DNA of 64,000 nt from Mesorhizobium sp. M7A.F.Ca.US.008.03.1.1 (lineage in GTDB: Bacteria; Pseudomonadota; Alphaproteobacteria; Rhizobiales; Rhizobiaceae): the NCBI RefSeq assembly GCF_003997495.1, contig NZ_RZRU01000010.1:76588-140587 (forward strand), given 5' to 3'. This document shows, piece by piece, positions 18,913 to 29,394 of the stretch. The position numbers were made by a program, and so were the translations under genes. Below the pieces are notes generated by a model. It made no database searches. It saw nothing but the letters and a program-made list of their open reading frames with translations, and was not told the DNA's origin. Each line of letters begins with the position of its first letter. Position 1 is the stretch's first letter.

Positions 18913-19603
18913 ATAGTATAACTATCTGAGGGGTGCCGCTGAATCGATGGGCGTTGCTGGTGAGCAGTTGCGGGCCAGCGCAAGAACGGCAGATTCGATC
19001 GGGTGGGGGCGATCCCCGGTCGAAAAGATCCTACCGATCTCGTTGCTCAGGCGCAGAAAACATGAGTTGCAGCACGCTCGCATCAGTTCGAGGCAAGCGT
19101 GTTAGGGAGCGACATCACCAAGGGTGTCGGCGTTGCAGCATAAATCGGAGACCATGAGAGTCAGGCTATGAACCGGCCCCGGCTTTCGGATGCCTTACGG
19201 CCCTCGCGCGTCGGCCGCGAGTGAACTATGATCCGCATGGGTGTGGGGCTGGAGGAGAAGGTCGTCGGCTCAGTCAGGCTAACGTCGCTCCAAGCACTGG
19301 TAAGAAGCCCTATCCGCGGTCTGAGAATTACCCAAATTGATCTCTCGTGAGGCAGTTGTTGCAGCTGCATTCCGTCGAGACGCTTCAGTGATCCGCGAGA
19401 ATGGCTCGCGATCTCTGCGTGAATCGCGGTTTGGCGCAGGAATGCGGCGTGGGAGACCGAATGTTAGACCAAAGTCGGCACGAGCACCGTGTAAAATGGG
19501 CAGGTCAGCGCAGACCAGTCTGGCGGCATTCTTACCCTTGCCGGAACGATCGCCTGAACAAGGTAGCTCAACCGCCGTCCGCACTCCCAGGAGAGAAAGC
19601 CAT
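18913..19603. other. Intergenic region between the divergent AsnC and class V PLP genes
   Basis: About 690 bp without a recognised gene. The plus-strand frame of the PLP enzyme stays open upstream of its start for 89 codons, but that sequence has no family similarity and its codons do not look coding. Confidence 0.45.
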
Positions 19604-20782
19604 ATGCTTCCCTTGGACATCCTCCGAAAGGAGTTTCCAGCCACAGCAAACGCCATCTACATGGATGTCGCGAACCAGGGCCTCATATCAAGCACAACAT
19701 TGGCTTCAATCGAGCCTCATTTGAACAATCGGCTGCATGGCCTAAACGACGAAGAAAGAATGCTCGAACACGTCGAGCGTACTCGCGCTAGGTTCGCACA
19801 ATTTATCAATTCAGATCACGATGAAATTGCAATTACCAAGAATGCATCGGAAGGCATCAACATCATCGCTAATGCGATCGATTGGAGAGATGGAGACAAC
19901 GTCGTTCTATGCCCAAAATTGGAACACGCAAATAATATCTTGCCATGGATTCAGATCAGAGACCGCTACAATGTCGAGTTGCGAGTCGTAGAGCCGGATA
20001 ACGGCTCAATTCCCCCTGATGCATTCGTAAAGGCGATTGATTCTCATACCCGCGTTGTTGCCTTGGCGACGGTGACGATGGTTCCGGGGTTTCGGACCGT
20101 CATGGAGCAGATATCCGAAGCCTGTAGGCACTACGGTGCATTTCTTTTGGCGGACGCGACGCAATCTGTTGGGATACTCCACACCGACGTCAATCGACTT
20201 GGCGTAGACGGTGTAGCAGTGTCCACTGTGAAGGGTTTGATGGGTCTTTATGGATCGGGTTTTTTATATTGCCGTAAAGAATGGGCCGATCGGCTGAGCC
20301 CGGCCTATCTTGCGCGCTTCAGCGTAGATTTCGGAAACGCGCCAGAATCAGCTCCGGTACCTAGTTTTGTAAAGTTGCGCTCTGGCGCGCCCCGCTTTGA
20401 TATCGGGCATTACAACTTCCCTGGCATGTTGGCTGCATATGCATCAATGGGCCAGCTACTTGATATCGGAACCGAGGCGATCGACCAGAGCGTTACCTCA
20501 CTCGCAAAACGTATGGCCACTGGTCTCTTAGATATCGGGCTTCCGGTCTGCGGCGGGCCACCAGGCGCTCACACTGGAAGTATCGTAGCCGTTGGCGATT
20601 CCAGCGATCTTGTTGAAGGGCGCCCAGTCGACGCCCGCATTCGGTCGCTTCACGAGCATTTCACGAAGAACGGGGTAATCGTCTCAATACGCAGAGGCAT
20701 GCTCCGGTTTTCCCTGCATCTTTACAACACCGCCGATGAAGTCGATCGCGTAATCAATCTGGCCAAGAGCTGGTCGAAGTAA
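19604..20782 (+). CDS. Class V PLP-dependent aminotransferase / cysteine desulfurase-like enzyme
   Basis: 392 aa from the ATG that follows CAGGAGAG; this is where similarity begins (MLPLDILRKEFPATANAIYM). The fold-type I core has Asp184 (LLADATQSVG) for the PLP ring nitrogen and Schiff-base Lys210 in STVKGLMGLYGSG. There is no catalytic Cys loop of the SufS kind near the end, so it more likely acts on an amino acid by transamination, epimerisation or lyase chemistry (isopenicillin-epimerase-like branch). The M20 peptidase gene starts 36 bp downstream: a two-gene operon. Confidence 0.88.
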   Translation: MLPLDILRKEFPATANAIYMDVANQGLISSTTLASIEPHLNNRLHGLNDEERMLEHVERTRARFAQFINSDHDEIAITKNASEGINIIANAIDWRDGDNVVLCPKLEHANNILPWIQIRDRYNVELRVVEPDNGSIPPDAFVKAIDSHTRVVALATVTMVPGFRTVMEQISEACRHYGAFLLADATQSVGILHTDVNRLGVDGVAVSTVKGLMGLYGSGFLYCRKEWADRLSPAYLARFSVDFGNAPESAPVPSFVKLRSGAPRFDIGHYNFPGMLAAYASMGQLLDIGTEAIDQSVTSLAKRMATGLLDIGLPVCGGPPGAHTGSIVAVGDSSDLVEGRPVDARIRSLHEHFTKNGVIVSIRRGMLRFSLHLYNTADEVDRVINLAKSWSK

Positions 20783-20818
20783 GAGCGACACGGCTAGTTC
20801 ATGCACACAGGAGAGTAC

Positions 20819-21967
20819 ATGTCGACCCAGAGCGCCGAGACTATCGGACTTCTCCAAGATCTTATAAAGATCGAGAGCATCAATCCATCGCTGTCGCCAA
20901 AAGGTAGTGGAGAGCAAGGTGTAGCCAAGTTCCTCGAGGGTTTTTGCAAGGAGCGGAAGCTGGCTTACGGGATACAGGAGGTGGCCGATGGTCGCTCGAA
21001 TTTCCTGACCTGGGTACCTGGGAAAGAACCCGATAGGCGTATTCTATTCATTGCTCATATGGATACCGTTCCTATCGATAGGTGGGAATCAGATCCATTC
21101 TCGGGTGAGCAACGGGACGGGCGAATATATGGGCGAGGTAGCTGCGACACAAAAGGCTCACTTGCAGCTATGTTGATTGCGCTTAGCTCACTTGGTGAAC
21201 GGCAGCCCCGGGCCACGGTTGTTGTGGCAGCCAGCATTGACGAAGAGTACCGCAAACTTGGCGCCCGCGCTATAGCCGATTCCGGTGTCGCTTATGAGGG
21301 TGCGGTAGTCGGTGAACCCACCGAATTAGAGCTCGTTGTAGCTCACATGGGTTCTGTCCGCTGGCAAATCGAGGTTCAGGGTGTACCGGCTCATACGTCG
21401 AAGCCTCATCTCGGAGTGAACGCGATCACGGGCATGGCCAAGGTGGTATTGGCACTTGATGAGCACCATCGATCCCTTGTGTCTCGGGCGCAGCACCCAT
21501 TGGTAGGGTCATCACAGCTGACCGTGAGCCTCATCGAAGGAGGTTTGGAACTTACCACTGTACCGCCGGTATGCCGTATCTGGGTCGATCGGCGTCTCAT
21601 ACCCGGGGAGCGGCCGCAGGACGCGTTGGCGGAGGTAGAAAGCATACTGGAAGGCCTTCGCCAGGGCGAAGACAAGATCAATGTTCGGTCATTGCTTCCC
21701 GCATTGGAAGACCCGCCTCCAATCAGTTCCGGGTCGAGCAAAATTGCAGCAGTCGCAGGAGCGGCTTGTGCCCACGTCGCGGGGACCGGAGAGCAGAAGG
21801 GAGCCACCGGCGGCTCGGATGCAAATCAGCTGTCATTGGCTGGGATCCCGTGTGTGATTATCGGACCCGGGCGTACTGCCCAAGCCCATACGAACAACGA
21901 GTTCGTTGAAATCGATCAACTGACCAAGGCTGCTGATTTGTACCAGAGAATCATGCTCACATATTAG
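20819..21967 (+). CDS. M20 family peptidase (ArgE/DapE-like deacylase)
   Basis: 382 aa from the ATG after CAGGAGAG (an in-frame ATG 18 nt earlier lacks such a site). Two-zinc hydrolase: His80 and Asp82 in FIAHMDTVP, Asp110 in GRGSCDTKG, Glu142/Glu143 in ASIDEEY, and a closing His in the TAQAHTNNEF segment. The substrate class is N-acyl amino acids or dipeptides. It is of the ArgE/DapE type, distinct from the two hippurate hydrolase-like M20 enzymes in the window. Co-transcribed with the PLP enzyme upstream. Confidence 0.92.
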   Translation: MSTQSAETIGLLQDLIKIESINPSLSPKGSGEQGVAKFLEGFCKERKLAYGIQEVADGRSNFLTWVPGKEPDRRILFIAHMDTVPIDRWESDPFSGEQRDGRIYGRGSCDTKGSLAAMLIALSSLGERQPRATVVVAASIDEEYRKLGARAIADSGVAYEGAVVGEPTELELVVAHMGSVRWQIEVQGVPAHTSKPHLGVNAITGMAKVVLALDEHHRSLVSRAQHPLVGSSQLTVSLIEGGLELTTVPPVCRIWVDRRLIPGERPQDALAEVESILEGLRQGEDKINVRSLLPALEDPPPISSGSSKIAAVAGAACAHVAGTGEQKGATGGSDANQLSLAGIPCVIIGPGRTAQAHTNNEFVEIDQLTKAADLYQRIMLTY

Positions 21968-22368
21968 GAGTGGCCGGCCTGATGGGGGTGCTCAAACCCC
22001 GTCCATTGGGCCGCGGACGCCCCGGATGCTGCATGAGCGTGGCGGCCGCAACGTCCCGATCTTCGCTGGTCTCGTCGGCGCTTCCCACGTAGATCTTGCC
22101 GCCCGTGCTTGAAATTCTGTTGCGACAGGCAGAGTGCGTCTTCACCATAGGGAGGGCATGATCTTCCACCGGAGACGCAGAGCCACCGAAAATTTGGCGC
22201 TCATATGCGGATAACGTACGGCAAGTGCCTAGGAAATGCAGATTTTCCGCGACAAGAAGAAATCCTCGGGGAAAACAGCCTCTTGTGACGTGATACGAAG
22301 AGAAAGTATGCGGACAGGACGAATGCCTGATCCGTTCGAGGAATGCCTGTTTTGAAGGACTCGACGAG
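21968..22368. other. Upstream region of the M24 gene, with a shared palindromic motif
   Basis: 400 bp, no gene. GTACGGCAAGTGCCT at 22216-22230 contains the near-palindrome GGCA-AG-TGCC and recurs as GTACGGCAAATGCCT at 49510-49524 before the polyamine-type ABC ATPase. The core GCAAGTGCC also occurs in both duplicated promoters at 18.07 and 18.82 kb. Confidence 0.5.
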
Positions 22369-23547
22369 ATGAAATATGAGAAGCCATTTCCGCCCGAGGA
22401 GTTTCGGCGTCGTGTTCATGACGTGAAGCAGCGGATGGAGCGAGCGGGGCTGGACTTGCTGATCTGCCAGGATCCCGCGAATATGTATTGGCTTACCGGC
22501 TTTGACGGCTATTCGTTCTACGTGCCTCAGGTGGTCTTAGTGCATCTCCAGTCGGACATGCCCCTCTGGTTCGGACGTTTCGTCGATGTAAATTCCGCTT
22601 ATATAACGACGGATCTGCCTAGAGAAAATATAAGCTCATTTTCCGATCATAGACTTCAACATCCAGAATTACATCCATTTGACGATCTTTGCGAGCTTAT
22701 CAATTCGCGCGGCTGGGGATCTGATCGAATCGGTGTCGAGCTTAACGCCCACTTCTATACTGCCCGAGCACATCAACATCTCGTCAAAGGCCTTCCGAAT
22801 GCAAAATTCTCTGATAGCCGCGAATTAGTCAATTGGGCACGGCTTATAAAATCTGACCTTGAACTAGTCTACATGAGAGAAGCGGGCCACCTTGCAACGC
22901 ATACGATGCAGACGGCAATCGCTAACCTAAGGCCTGGAGTGCCGCAACATGAGGTCGTCGCGGAGGTGTACCGGGCCCAGACACGAGGGGTGGACGGTAA
23001 ATATGGCGACTCTAGCGGTCCTCCTCTTATCCAGACTAGCGAACAAACGAACGCTCCGCACCTCAGTTGGACCGAGGAGCCCTTGCCGACCTCTGGCCTG
23101 GTTCTCATGGAGTTCGGCGCCACCCGACGCCGCTACTGTGCGCCGCTGTGCCGCACCGTCCACATCGGAAAGCCACCCGCAGAGGTCTCGCGTCTTGCTG
23201 AGGTTATAGTGGAAGGCGGGGATGCTGTGCTCGAGATGGCAAAGCCTGGTACCGTCGTTGAGGAGCTTAATGCGGTGTGGCAAGATATCCTCAAGCGGAA
23301 CGGGTATATCAAGATAGGCCGCTCCGGCTATTCAATCGGACTCAACTTCCCGCCGGAATGGGGCGAACGCACGGTTAGTATTCGCGCGGGCGACAAGACC
23401 ATCCTACAACCAGGAATGTGCTTCCATTTTCAGTCGGGGGTTAGGCTCGAAGGGTTCGGCGCCGCCATCTCTGAATCATTTATTGTAACCGAAAGGGGCG
23501 GTGAGCGATTGGCAGATGTTGATCGCCGCTTGATCGTCGTGGACTAG
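22369..23547 (+). CDS. Creatinase-type M24 hydrolase (ectoine hydrolase DoeA-like)
   Basis: 392 aa. N-terminal creatinase domain (about 1-150: GLDLLICQDPANMYWLTGFD) and C-terminal pita-bread fold. The five metal ligands of M24 aminopeptidases are not conserved: the usual D-x-G and S-D-x-T-R segments read MEFGATRRRYCAPLCRTVH, and the G-H-G-I-G loop reads GYSIGLNFPPEWGERT. The Y-S-I-G with P-P-x-W-G-E pattern is what I know from ectoine hydrolases and creatinase-like, metal-independent members, which open C-N bonds in small ring or amidine compounds. Followed by a terminator at 23550. Resembles the second M24 gene at 44.5 kb. Confidence 0.87.
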   Translation: MKYEKPFPPEEFRRRVHDVKQRMERAGLDLLICQDPANMYWLTGFDGYSFYVPQVVLVHLQSDMPLWFGRFVDVNSAYITTDLPRENISSFSDHRLQHPELHPFDDLCELINSRGWGSDRIGVELNAHFYTARAHQHLVKGLPNAKFSDSRELVNWARLIKSDLELVYMREAGHLATHTMQTAIANLRPGVPQHEVVAEVYRAQTRGVDGKYGDSSGPPLIQTSEQTNAPHLSWTEEPLPTSGLVLMEFGATRRRYCAPLCRTVHIGKPPAEVSRLAEVIVEGGDAVLEMAKPGTVVEELNAVWQDILKRNGYIKIGRSGYSIGLNFPPEWGERTVSIRAGDKTILQPGMCFHFQSGVRLEGFGAAISESFIVTERGGERLADVDRRLIVVD

Positions 23548-23549
23548 GT

Positions 23550-23574
23550 GATTTGGATGTGACCCAAATCGTTT
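23550..23574 (+). terminator. Rho-independent terminator after the M24 gene
   Basis: GATTTGG (23550-23556) and CCAAATC (23564-23570) form a perfect 7-bp stem with a 7-nt loop, followed by GTTTT. It starts 3 bp after the stop codon. Confidence 0.6.
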
Positions 23575-24520
23575 TGCGATCTCACTGGGTCCGTTCGAAG
23601 CCGGTTGAAATTTGTTTCTGCGGCGAGCGGATGAACGGATCTAGCTTAAGGACGGCGCTGTCTGAGAGGTGCGGCATGCCCAACCTCTGGGACAGGAGAA
23701 TCTCGCCTAGCACATGAGTTCTCTGCATCAGCGGAGATTAAGATCCGTAGGCCGAAATGAGCCACCTGTGACGCGAGCGCGGCGTGAACGTTGCCCCATT
23801 CTACAAATGCGCGGATGACGCAAGAGGACTTAGCTTTTGAGGAGCATTGAGGACGAGTTTACGCGCGCCTGAAGCGGGCTCTTGCCAACCCTGCGCGCCG
23901 GTGGGAACGCGAGTATGGTCCGCCCCGTCCGTGCAACACGTCGCGACATCAGCACACGTTGTTCCCGATAGATGGCTCGGCAGCGAAGCTCGCCTTTTGC
24001 CCGGGGCTCGCTTCATCCTTTTCTGCTGTTTCGTGCGACTTCACCACTTCACCAAGTGAATGTCTGGGTTATCGCGGGGACCTCAATTTCGGGACCCCAA
24101 GACCTCCTTCCGAATGAAGTCGTCCGCGATGCCATCGTGTCTGAAGCGGTCGCGGTCACCCTGCACAGTGCCGGACGAAAGTAGCCTTGCGGCGAGTTCC
24201 GTCTAAGATTCGAGGCGGTTGCGCCTGCGTCAGTGCGCCTGATCGGTGTCGGTCGAGAACTTAATGCCACGAGGCCAGATCGGGAACTCGGGATCGGGAG
24301 ATCGGCGCTGGAACCAACTACTTTCCGCGCCGCCGGCGACCAGCGCGACCTTCGCTCGCGGTCGCTAAGCCTCCTGGCAAGTGAAGTTGTGAGCCGTGTC
24401 CAATTCTACGCGAATTGGCTGCTGTTTGCAGGAATGCAGCTAAAGGGGCATCAACTGCGCTGCCGATCGGCGCTGTGGCAGCAATAACCTAAAGGCATCA
24501 GCATACCATTGGAGTCTTAG
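23575..24520. other. Long intergenic region
   Basis: About 950 bp. No frame resembles a known protein on either strand. It probably contains the promoter of the aldehyde dehydrogenase-aminotransferase pair near its right end. Confidence 0.4.
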
Positions 24521-25999
24521 ATGAGGGGTACGTCAATCACGGCATTACGCAGGCTCAAACGGCCAGACCTTTTGCGTGGTGATGCGTATCTGAACGGCGC
24601 CTGGCTCTCCAAATCAGATACTCTTGCCGTGTTTGATCCTGCCAGCGGTGACGAGATCGCTCAAGTTGCGGCTTGCGCAGACGCCGACGTTGACGACGCG
24701 GTCCATTGCGCAAGAGCAGCGTTCCTCAAGTGGCGCGACATGCTTCCGTTACAGCGTGGTGCATATCTGCGGAAATGGGCGGCAGGCATGCGGGAGAGCG
24801 CCGAAGACCTGGCTGTCATCATAACGGCCGAGCAAGGAAAACCGATTGCTGAAGCCCGCGGCGAAGTTTCATACGCTGCCGGCTTTTTAGATTGGTTTGC
24901 AGGGGAAGGGGAGCGGGCTTACGGCGAAACGATTCCCAGCCATCTCCCCGCAAGCAGGCTGGCCGTGCATTTGCAGCCGATCGGGGTGACTGTCGCCATT
25001 ACGCCATGGAACTTCCCAGCGGCAATGATCACCAGAAAGGCTGGAGCTGCACTGGCCGCTGGCTGCACAATGATTGTAAAGCCGGCACCCGAAACGCCAC
25101 TGTCGGCCCTCGCGCTTGCCCGCCTTGCCGGGGATGCTGGCATTCCGCCCGGCGTGTTTCAGGTGATCACGGGCGAAGCTCCGCCACTTGCCAAACGGCT
25201 GTTGTTGCATACCCACGTGCGTGCGTTCTCTTTTACGGGCTCCACCGAGGTCGGCAGAATCCTTCTCGAGCAATCCGCGAAGACAGTGAAGAAAGTCTCG
25301 CTCGAACTTGGCGGCAATGCTCCTTTCATCCTTTTCGGCGATGCGCCGATCAACGCTGCGGTCGCCGGTTGCATGGCAGCCAAGTTCGCGACATCCGGTC
25401 AGGACTGTCTCGCGGCAAACCGGATTTATGTGCAGCGAGAGATTTACGAGCATTTTACGGAAAAATTTGCCGAGGCCACCAGTAAACTAAAGGTCGGGCA
25501 CGGATTGGAGCCAGGTGTCGACATCGGTCCGATGACAAAGACGTCTGGTGCTGACAAATGCAGGCACCAGGTTTCTGAGGCTCTAGCAGCCGGGGCTCGA
25601 ATGGTAGCAGGCGCACAGCACAATTCGCTTGGCGGGAACTTCGTCACGCCGGCCGTGCTTGCTAATGTGACCGATGACATGGTGATTGCGAAGGACGAAA
25701 CGTTTGGACCTGTCGCTGCAATCCTGCCCTTCGACGACGAACGGGAGGTGGTCGCGCGAGCCAACAATTCCGAGATGGGACTTGCGGCCTACGTCTATAC
25801 CCAAGATCTCAACCGAGCCATGCGGCTCTCCGACCGGCTCGAATATGGCATGGTTGCCGTGAATACTCCAAAATTTACGGGGCCGGGCATTCCGTTCGGC
25901 GGCTGGAAACAATCCGGCCTTGGTCGCGAGGGCTCAAGGCACGGTCTTATCGAATATCTCGAACCCAAATACCTCTGCATCGGCAACATCGCGGCCTGA
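24521..25999 (+). CDS. NAD(P)-dependent aldehyde dehydrogenase (succinate-semialdehyde type)
   Basis: 492 aa, full length, cytoplasmic. Catalytic Cys296 in TSGQDCLAANRI, general base Glu262 in VSLELGGNAP, and Asn164 in TPWNFPAAM are present, as is the cofactor motif FTGSTEVG. It oxidises an aldehyde to a carboxylate. Its aminotransferase neighbour starts 13 bp after its stop, so the pair probably works in sequence: transamination of an omega-amino group gives a semialdehyde that this enzyme oxidises. In ectoine breakdown the equivalent pair (DoeD, DoeC) turns diaminobutyrate into aspartate. Confidence 0.92.
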   Translation: MRGTSITALRRLKRPDLLRGDAYLNGAWLSKSDTLAVFDPASGDEIAQVAACADADVDDAVHCARAAFLKWRDMLPLQRGAYLRKWAAGMRESAEDLAVIITAEQGKPIAEARGEVSYAAGFLDWFAGEGERAYGETIPSHLPASRLAVHLQPIGVTVAITPWNFPAAMITRKAGAALAAGCTMIVKPAPETPLSALALARLAGDAGIPPGVFQVITGEAPPLAKRLLLHTHVRAFSFTGSTEVGRILLEQSAKTVKKVSLELGGNAPFILFGDAPINAAVAGCMAAKFATSGQDCLAANRIYVQREIYEHFTEKFAEATSKLKVGHGLEPGVDIGPMTKTSGADKCRHQVSEALAAGARMVAGAQHNSLGGNFVTPAVLANVTDDMVIAKDETFGPVAAILPFDDEREVVARANNSEMGLAAYVYTQDLNRAMRLSDRLEYGMVAVNTPKFTGPGIPFGGWKQSGLGREGSRHGLIEYLEPKYLCIGNIAA

Positions 26000-26012
26000 A
26001 AGGAAGCATTCA

Positions 26013-27416
26013 ATGACCATCAACATCAAAGAGATCACCGAAAAGGACCGCAACTCGGTCTTGCATCCTTTCACTCAGCTTAAAGATTTCGCCACTGGCA
26101 AGCTCGGCGACCCAACGATCGTGGTGACAGGGAAGGGGATCCGCATCCAGGACGCGCATGGCAACCAATTTATCGATGGCTTTGCCGGCCTATACTGCGT
26201 CAATGTCGGGTATGGCCGCACGGAAGTCGCCGATGCGATCTCGCGTCAGGCCTATCGCTTGGCGTATTACCACTCCTATGCGGCGCACACGACCGACGAG
26301 CTTGCGATCCTCTCCGATCGCCTTGTGAAGATGGCGCCGGGCAAGATGAGCAAGGTGTTCTATGGCATGTCCGGCTCGGATGCGAACGAGACCCAGGCCA
26401 AGCTTGTTTGGTACTACAACAACCTGCGTGGCAAGCCGACCAAAAAGAAGATCATCTCCCGTGAACGCGGCTATCACGGCTGCAGCGTCGTGTCGGGCTC
26501 GATGACGGGCATGAGCTTTTATCACGACCACATGGACCTGCCACTTCCGCAGATTGTTCACACGGGTGTTCCACATCATTACTGGGGCGCAACCCCGGGC
26601 GAAACCGAGCGCGAATTCTCCGCTCGCCGCGCCGCCGAGCTTGATCAGTTGATCGAGCGGCTCGGCCCGGACAACGTCGGCGCCTTCATTGGCGAGCCCG
26701 TCCTCGGCACAGGTGGTATCACGCCTCCGCCGGAAGGCTATTGGGAAGCGGTACAGACGGTCCTCAAAAAACATGATGTGCTGCTGATTGCCGATGAAGT
26801 GATCACAGGGTTCGGCCGCACCGGTTCCATGTTCGGCTCACAGCACTATGGCATCGAGCCAGACCTCATCACGATCGCTAAAGGTTTGACGTCGGCCTAC
26901 TTCCCGCTTTCAGCGGCAATCGTCGGTGAGAAGGTGTATAAAGTCCTGGAGGATGGAGCCGACAAGGTCGGGGCATTCTCGCACGGCTACACCTACTCTG
27001 GTCATCCGATCGGCGCCGCCGCGGCCAACGCGGTCCTCGATATTGTCGAGAAAGAAGACCTCCCCGGCAATGCGCGTGACGTCGGCGCGTTTTTCCAGGC
27101 GCAGTTGCAGGAGAGGTTCGCGCAGTTGCCGATCGTCGGCGAAGTGCGGGGCGTCGGTCTTATGGGCGCAATCGAGTTCGTTGCCGATCGCGACAATCGG
27201 AAGCGTTTCGATCCGGCGCTCAAGGTAGGTGCGCGAATCTCGAAGGCCGCCCGTGACCGTGGTCTTATCGCTCGGGCCATGCCGCACGGGGACATTTTGG
27301 GCTTTGCTCCGCCGCTGGTTACAACCAAAGCTGAGGCGGAGGAGATTGTTGCAATCGCAGAAAGCGCCGTGCGCTCGGTTATGGATGAGCTTGTTCGCGA
27401 GAGTGAGAAAATCTGA
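26013..27416 (+). CDS. Class III aminotransferase (omega-amino acid transaminase, DoeD-like)
   Basis: 467 aa from the ATG after GAAAGGAAG; the open frame extends 31 codons upstream into the dehydrogenase but without similarity. Schiff-base Lys290 in LITIAKGLTSAYFP, Asp261 in LLIADEVITGFGRTG, and the PLP-phosphate and substrate loops SGSDANETQAK and ERGYHGCS are all present. It moves an amino group from an omega-amino acid or diamine to an oxo acid. Second gene of the operon with the aldehyde dehydrogenase. Confidence 0.93.
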   Translation: MTINIKEITEKDRNSVLHPFTQLKDFATGKLGDPTIVVTGKGIRIQDAHGNQFIDGFAGLYCVNVGYGRTEVADAISRQAYRLAYYHSYAAHTTDELAILSDRLVKMAPGKMSKVFYGMSGSDANETQAKLVWYYNNLRGKPTKKKIISRERGYHGCSVVSGSMTGMSFYHDHMDLPLPQIVHTGVPHHYWGATPGETEREFSARRAAELDQLIERLGPDNVGAFIGEPVLGTGGITPPPEGYWEAVQTVLKKHDVLLIADEVITGFGRTGSMFGSQHYGIEPDLITIAKGLTSAYFPLSAAIVGEKVYKVLEDGADKVGAFSHGYTYSGHPIGAAAANAVLDIVEKEDLPGNARDVGAFFQAQLQERFAQLPIVGEVRGVGLMGAIEFVADRDNRKRFDPALKVGARISKAARDRGLIARAMPHGDILGFAPPLVTTKAEAEEIVAIAESAVRSVMDELVRESEKI

Positions 27417-27561
27417 ATGAGTTGGGCCATCTTGTCGTAATCAAGGCGCAAACTCAAGCGACGGCCTGATCGGCTTGCGGGGCTGCCAGCTGAGCTGGTG
27501 CCGCGTTCCGCTCATTGAGTTTTCGGCGGAATTCAATGCAGACACTGCTCAGGAGGAACTG

Positions 27562-28455
27562 GTGGCCAATTCGACCGCACTCAATCCCTGGGAATGGCCT
27601 GAAAGCCATTGGCGGCGGCGCATCAACAAAGTCAGAGCGGGCAAGGCACTAAGACCAATGTGGCCCGGCGGTAAACGCTGTGCCTTCGCCATCTCGTTCG
27701 ACGTCGATCATGAGTCGAACGAATTGCGCAGGGGAGGGCGATCGCTAAGCAGATTATCCTGGGGTCAGTACGGGAGCCGACGAGGGATGCCTCGGGCTTT
27801 GGAACTCTTGAGAAAGTACGACGTTCCGGCGAGTTTTTTCGTTCCCGCTGTGATCGCTCAGTTGTATCCAGACGAGCAACGCGCAGTTGTCGATGAAGGC
27901 CATGAAATTGGCATGCACGGCTGGATACACGAGCTAAACTCGGAACTGAGCGCAGAGAGCGAGCGCTCTTTAATGATGAGGAGTGCCGACACTCTTGAAA
28001 AAATCACTTCCAAACGCCCGACGGGAATTCGAACGCCTTCCTGGGATTTTTCCGACGCAACTCTACGGATCATACGTGAAACCGGATTGACATACGACTC
28101 ATCCCTTATGGCCGATGATAGTTGCTATGAGCTGCTGGAAGACGAGGAACCCACGGGAGTGATTGAAATACCGGTCGAATGGATTCGAGACGATGCCACT
28201 TATCTTTGGATGAGTCCCGATGGGTCTTCACGGCCAGATTTATCAGTCGACGACGTGCTTTCTGTATTTATTCGGGAGTTCGAAGGGGCCTATCAAGATG
28301 CCGATTTATTTCAGCTGACTCTGCATCCACACGTCATTGGATATCGCTCACGGATCTGGATCGTAGAAGAATTAATTCGACGCGCCAAAGCAAAGGGTGA
28401 CGTTTGGTTCGCCACACATCATCAGGTCGCCGAGCGTGCGTCCTCATGTCTCTGA
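27562..28455 (+). CDS. Polysaccharide deacetylase-like (NodB-fold) hydrolase
   Basis: 297 aa from the GTG that follows AGGAGGAA; upstream in-frame codons lack a ribosome site. Metal-binding motifs of carbohydrate esterase family 4: Asp-Asp in ISFDVDHES, H-x3-H in MHGWIHE, then RTPSWDFS and the late His in LTLHPHVIG. No signal peptide, so a cytoplasmic substrate is likely. Cytoplasmic members include allantoinase PuuE and N-formyl or imide hydrolases, which cut C-N bonds. Given the setting, that is more likely than sugar deacetylation. Confidence 0.85.
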   Translation: MANSTALNPWEWPESHWRRRINKVRAGKALRPMWPGGKRCAFAISFDVDHESNELRRGGRSLSRLSWGQYGSRRGMPRALELLRKYDVPASFFVPAVIAQLYPDEQRAVVDEGHEIGMHGWIHELNSELSAESERSLMMRSADTLEKITSKRPTGIRTPSWDFSDATLRIIRETGLTYDSSLMADDSCYELLEDEEPTGVIEIPVEWIRDDATYLWMSPDGSSRPDLSVDDVLSVFIREFEGAYQDADLFQLTLHPHVIGYRSRIWIVEELIRRAKAKGDVWFATHHQVAERASSCL

Positions 28456-28635
28456 AAACTCTCAGACAGGAACGCCGGTAGAGTGCGGTGTTCTTGGGGC
28501 GGCGCAAGCCGTCCTGCGCCTCGACCGTTGCGGCGGTCACCAATGGATTTGGAATGACGCGGATCATCCGCTGTCCGGTATTCGCTTTCAGAGCGGGTAC
28601 AGTGGGAGTTCTTATCTTGGAGGAGGACTACAATC

Positions 28636-29392
28636 TTGATTGACACGACCTTTGCCGGAAAAACGGTGCTGATTACCGGCGGGTGGCGCGCTTGGCCCGG
28701 CCAGTGCCAAACTGCTGGCGGCGGGTGGAGCGGATTTGGTGTTGGCTGACCTGTCGCAAGAGGCTCTGGACCAAACTCTGGCCGCCTGTCCTGGTGCCCG
28801 TTGAGTTGTCTGCGACGTGACCGATCCGGCGATGCTGGAAGGGCTGGTCGACCTCGCCCGCGAGAGCTTTGGCCGGCCGGTTGAGGGCTTGGTCGCGGCC
28901 GCTGGCATTACGGTGCGATGAAGCGGCTGATAGACGTGAAGGGTACGAAGCCATGTTCAGCTTCAACGTCGGGGCCATTTGGCGAATCTGCAAGCTGCAT
29001 CCCGCAGATGCGCGAGCTTGGCCGCGGATCGGTGGTGCTCTTCAGCTCGACTGCTGGTCTGCAGGCCTCGAAGGACGTGCCGATCTATTCGGTGACCAAG
29101 GCGGCGGTTGTGATGATGACTCGCACGCTGGCGCTGAACCACGCGGCAGAAATATCCGCGCAAACTGTGTCTGCCCCGGAACCATCGCCAGCCGTTGGCC
29201 GAGGCCGGCGTCGCCTTCGCCCGGGGAGAAGCGGCACAGGTCGAGCGCCGGACGAAGATCATCGCTGCGCATCCGATGGGCCGAATGGGGTTGCCGTCCG
29301 AGGTGGCGACAGCTGTCGGCTATCTGCTGGACGATGCGGCGGGCTTCACCATCGGCGCCGCGCTTACGGTCGACGGAGGCAGCCTTGCCTAA
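28636..29392 (+). pseudogene. Short-chain dehydrogenase (SDR) pseudogene 1
   Basis: TTG start after GGAGGAGG; begins LIDTTFAGKTVLITGG. The frame is lost within 20 codons. Later SDR parts appear in three frames: VVLFSSTAGLQASKDVPIYS and VTKAAVVMMTRTLALNHAAE with the Tyr-Lys site, then PMGRMGLPSEVATAVGYLL and GAALTVDGGSLA at the end. At least three frameshifts. Tail to head with a second dead SDR gene. Confidence 0.87.
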
Positions 29393-29394
29393 GC

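Noticed and set aside
19337..19603. N-terminal extension of the class V PLP enzyme
   Set aside because: 89 extra residues without family similarity; a good ribosome site stands directly before the internal ATG at 19604.
26190..26774. 194-codon minus-strand frame
   Set aside because: Antisense of the class III aminotransferase gene, which has complete catalytic motifs.
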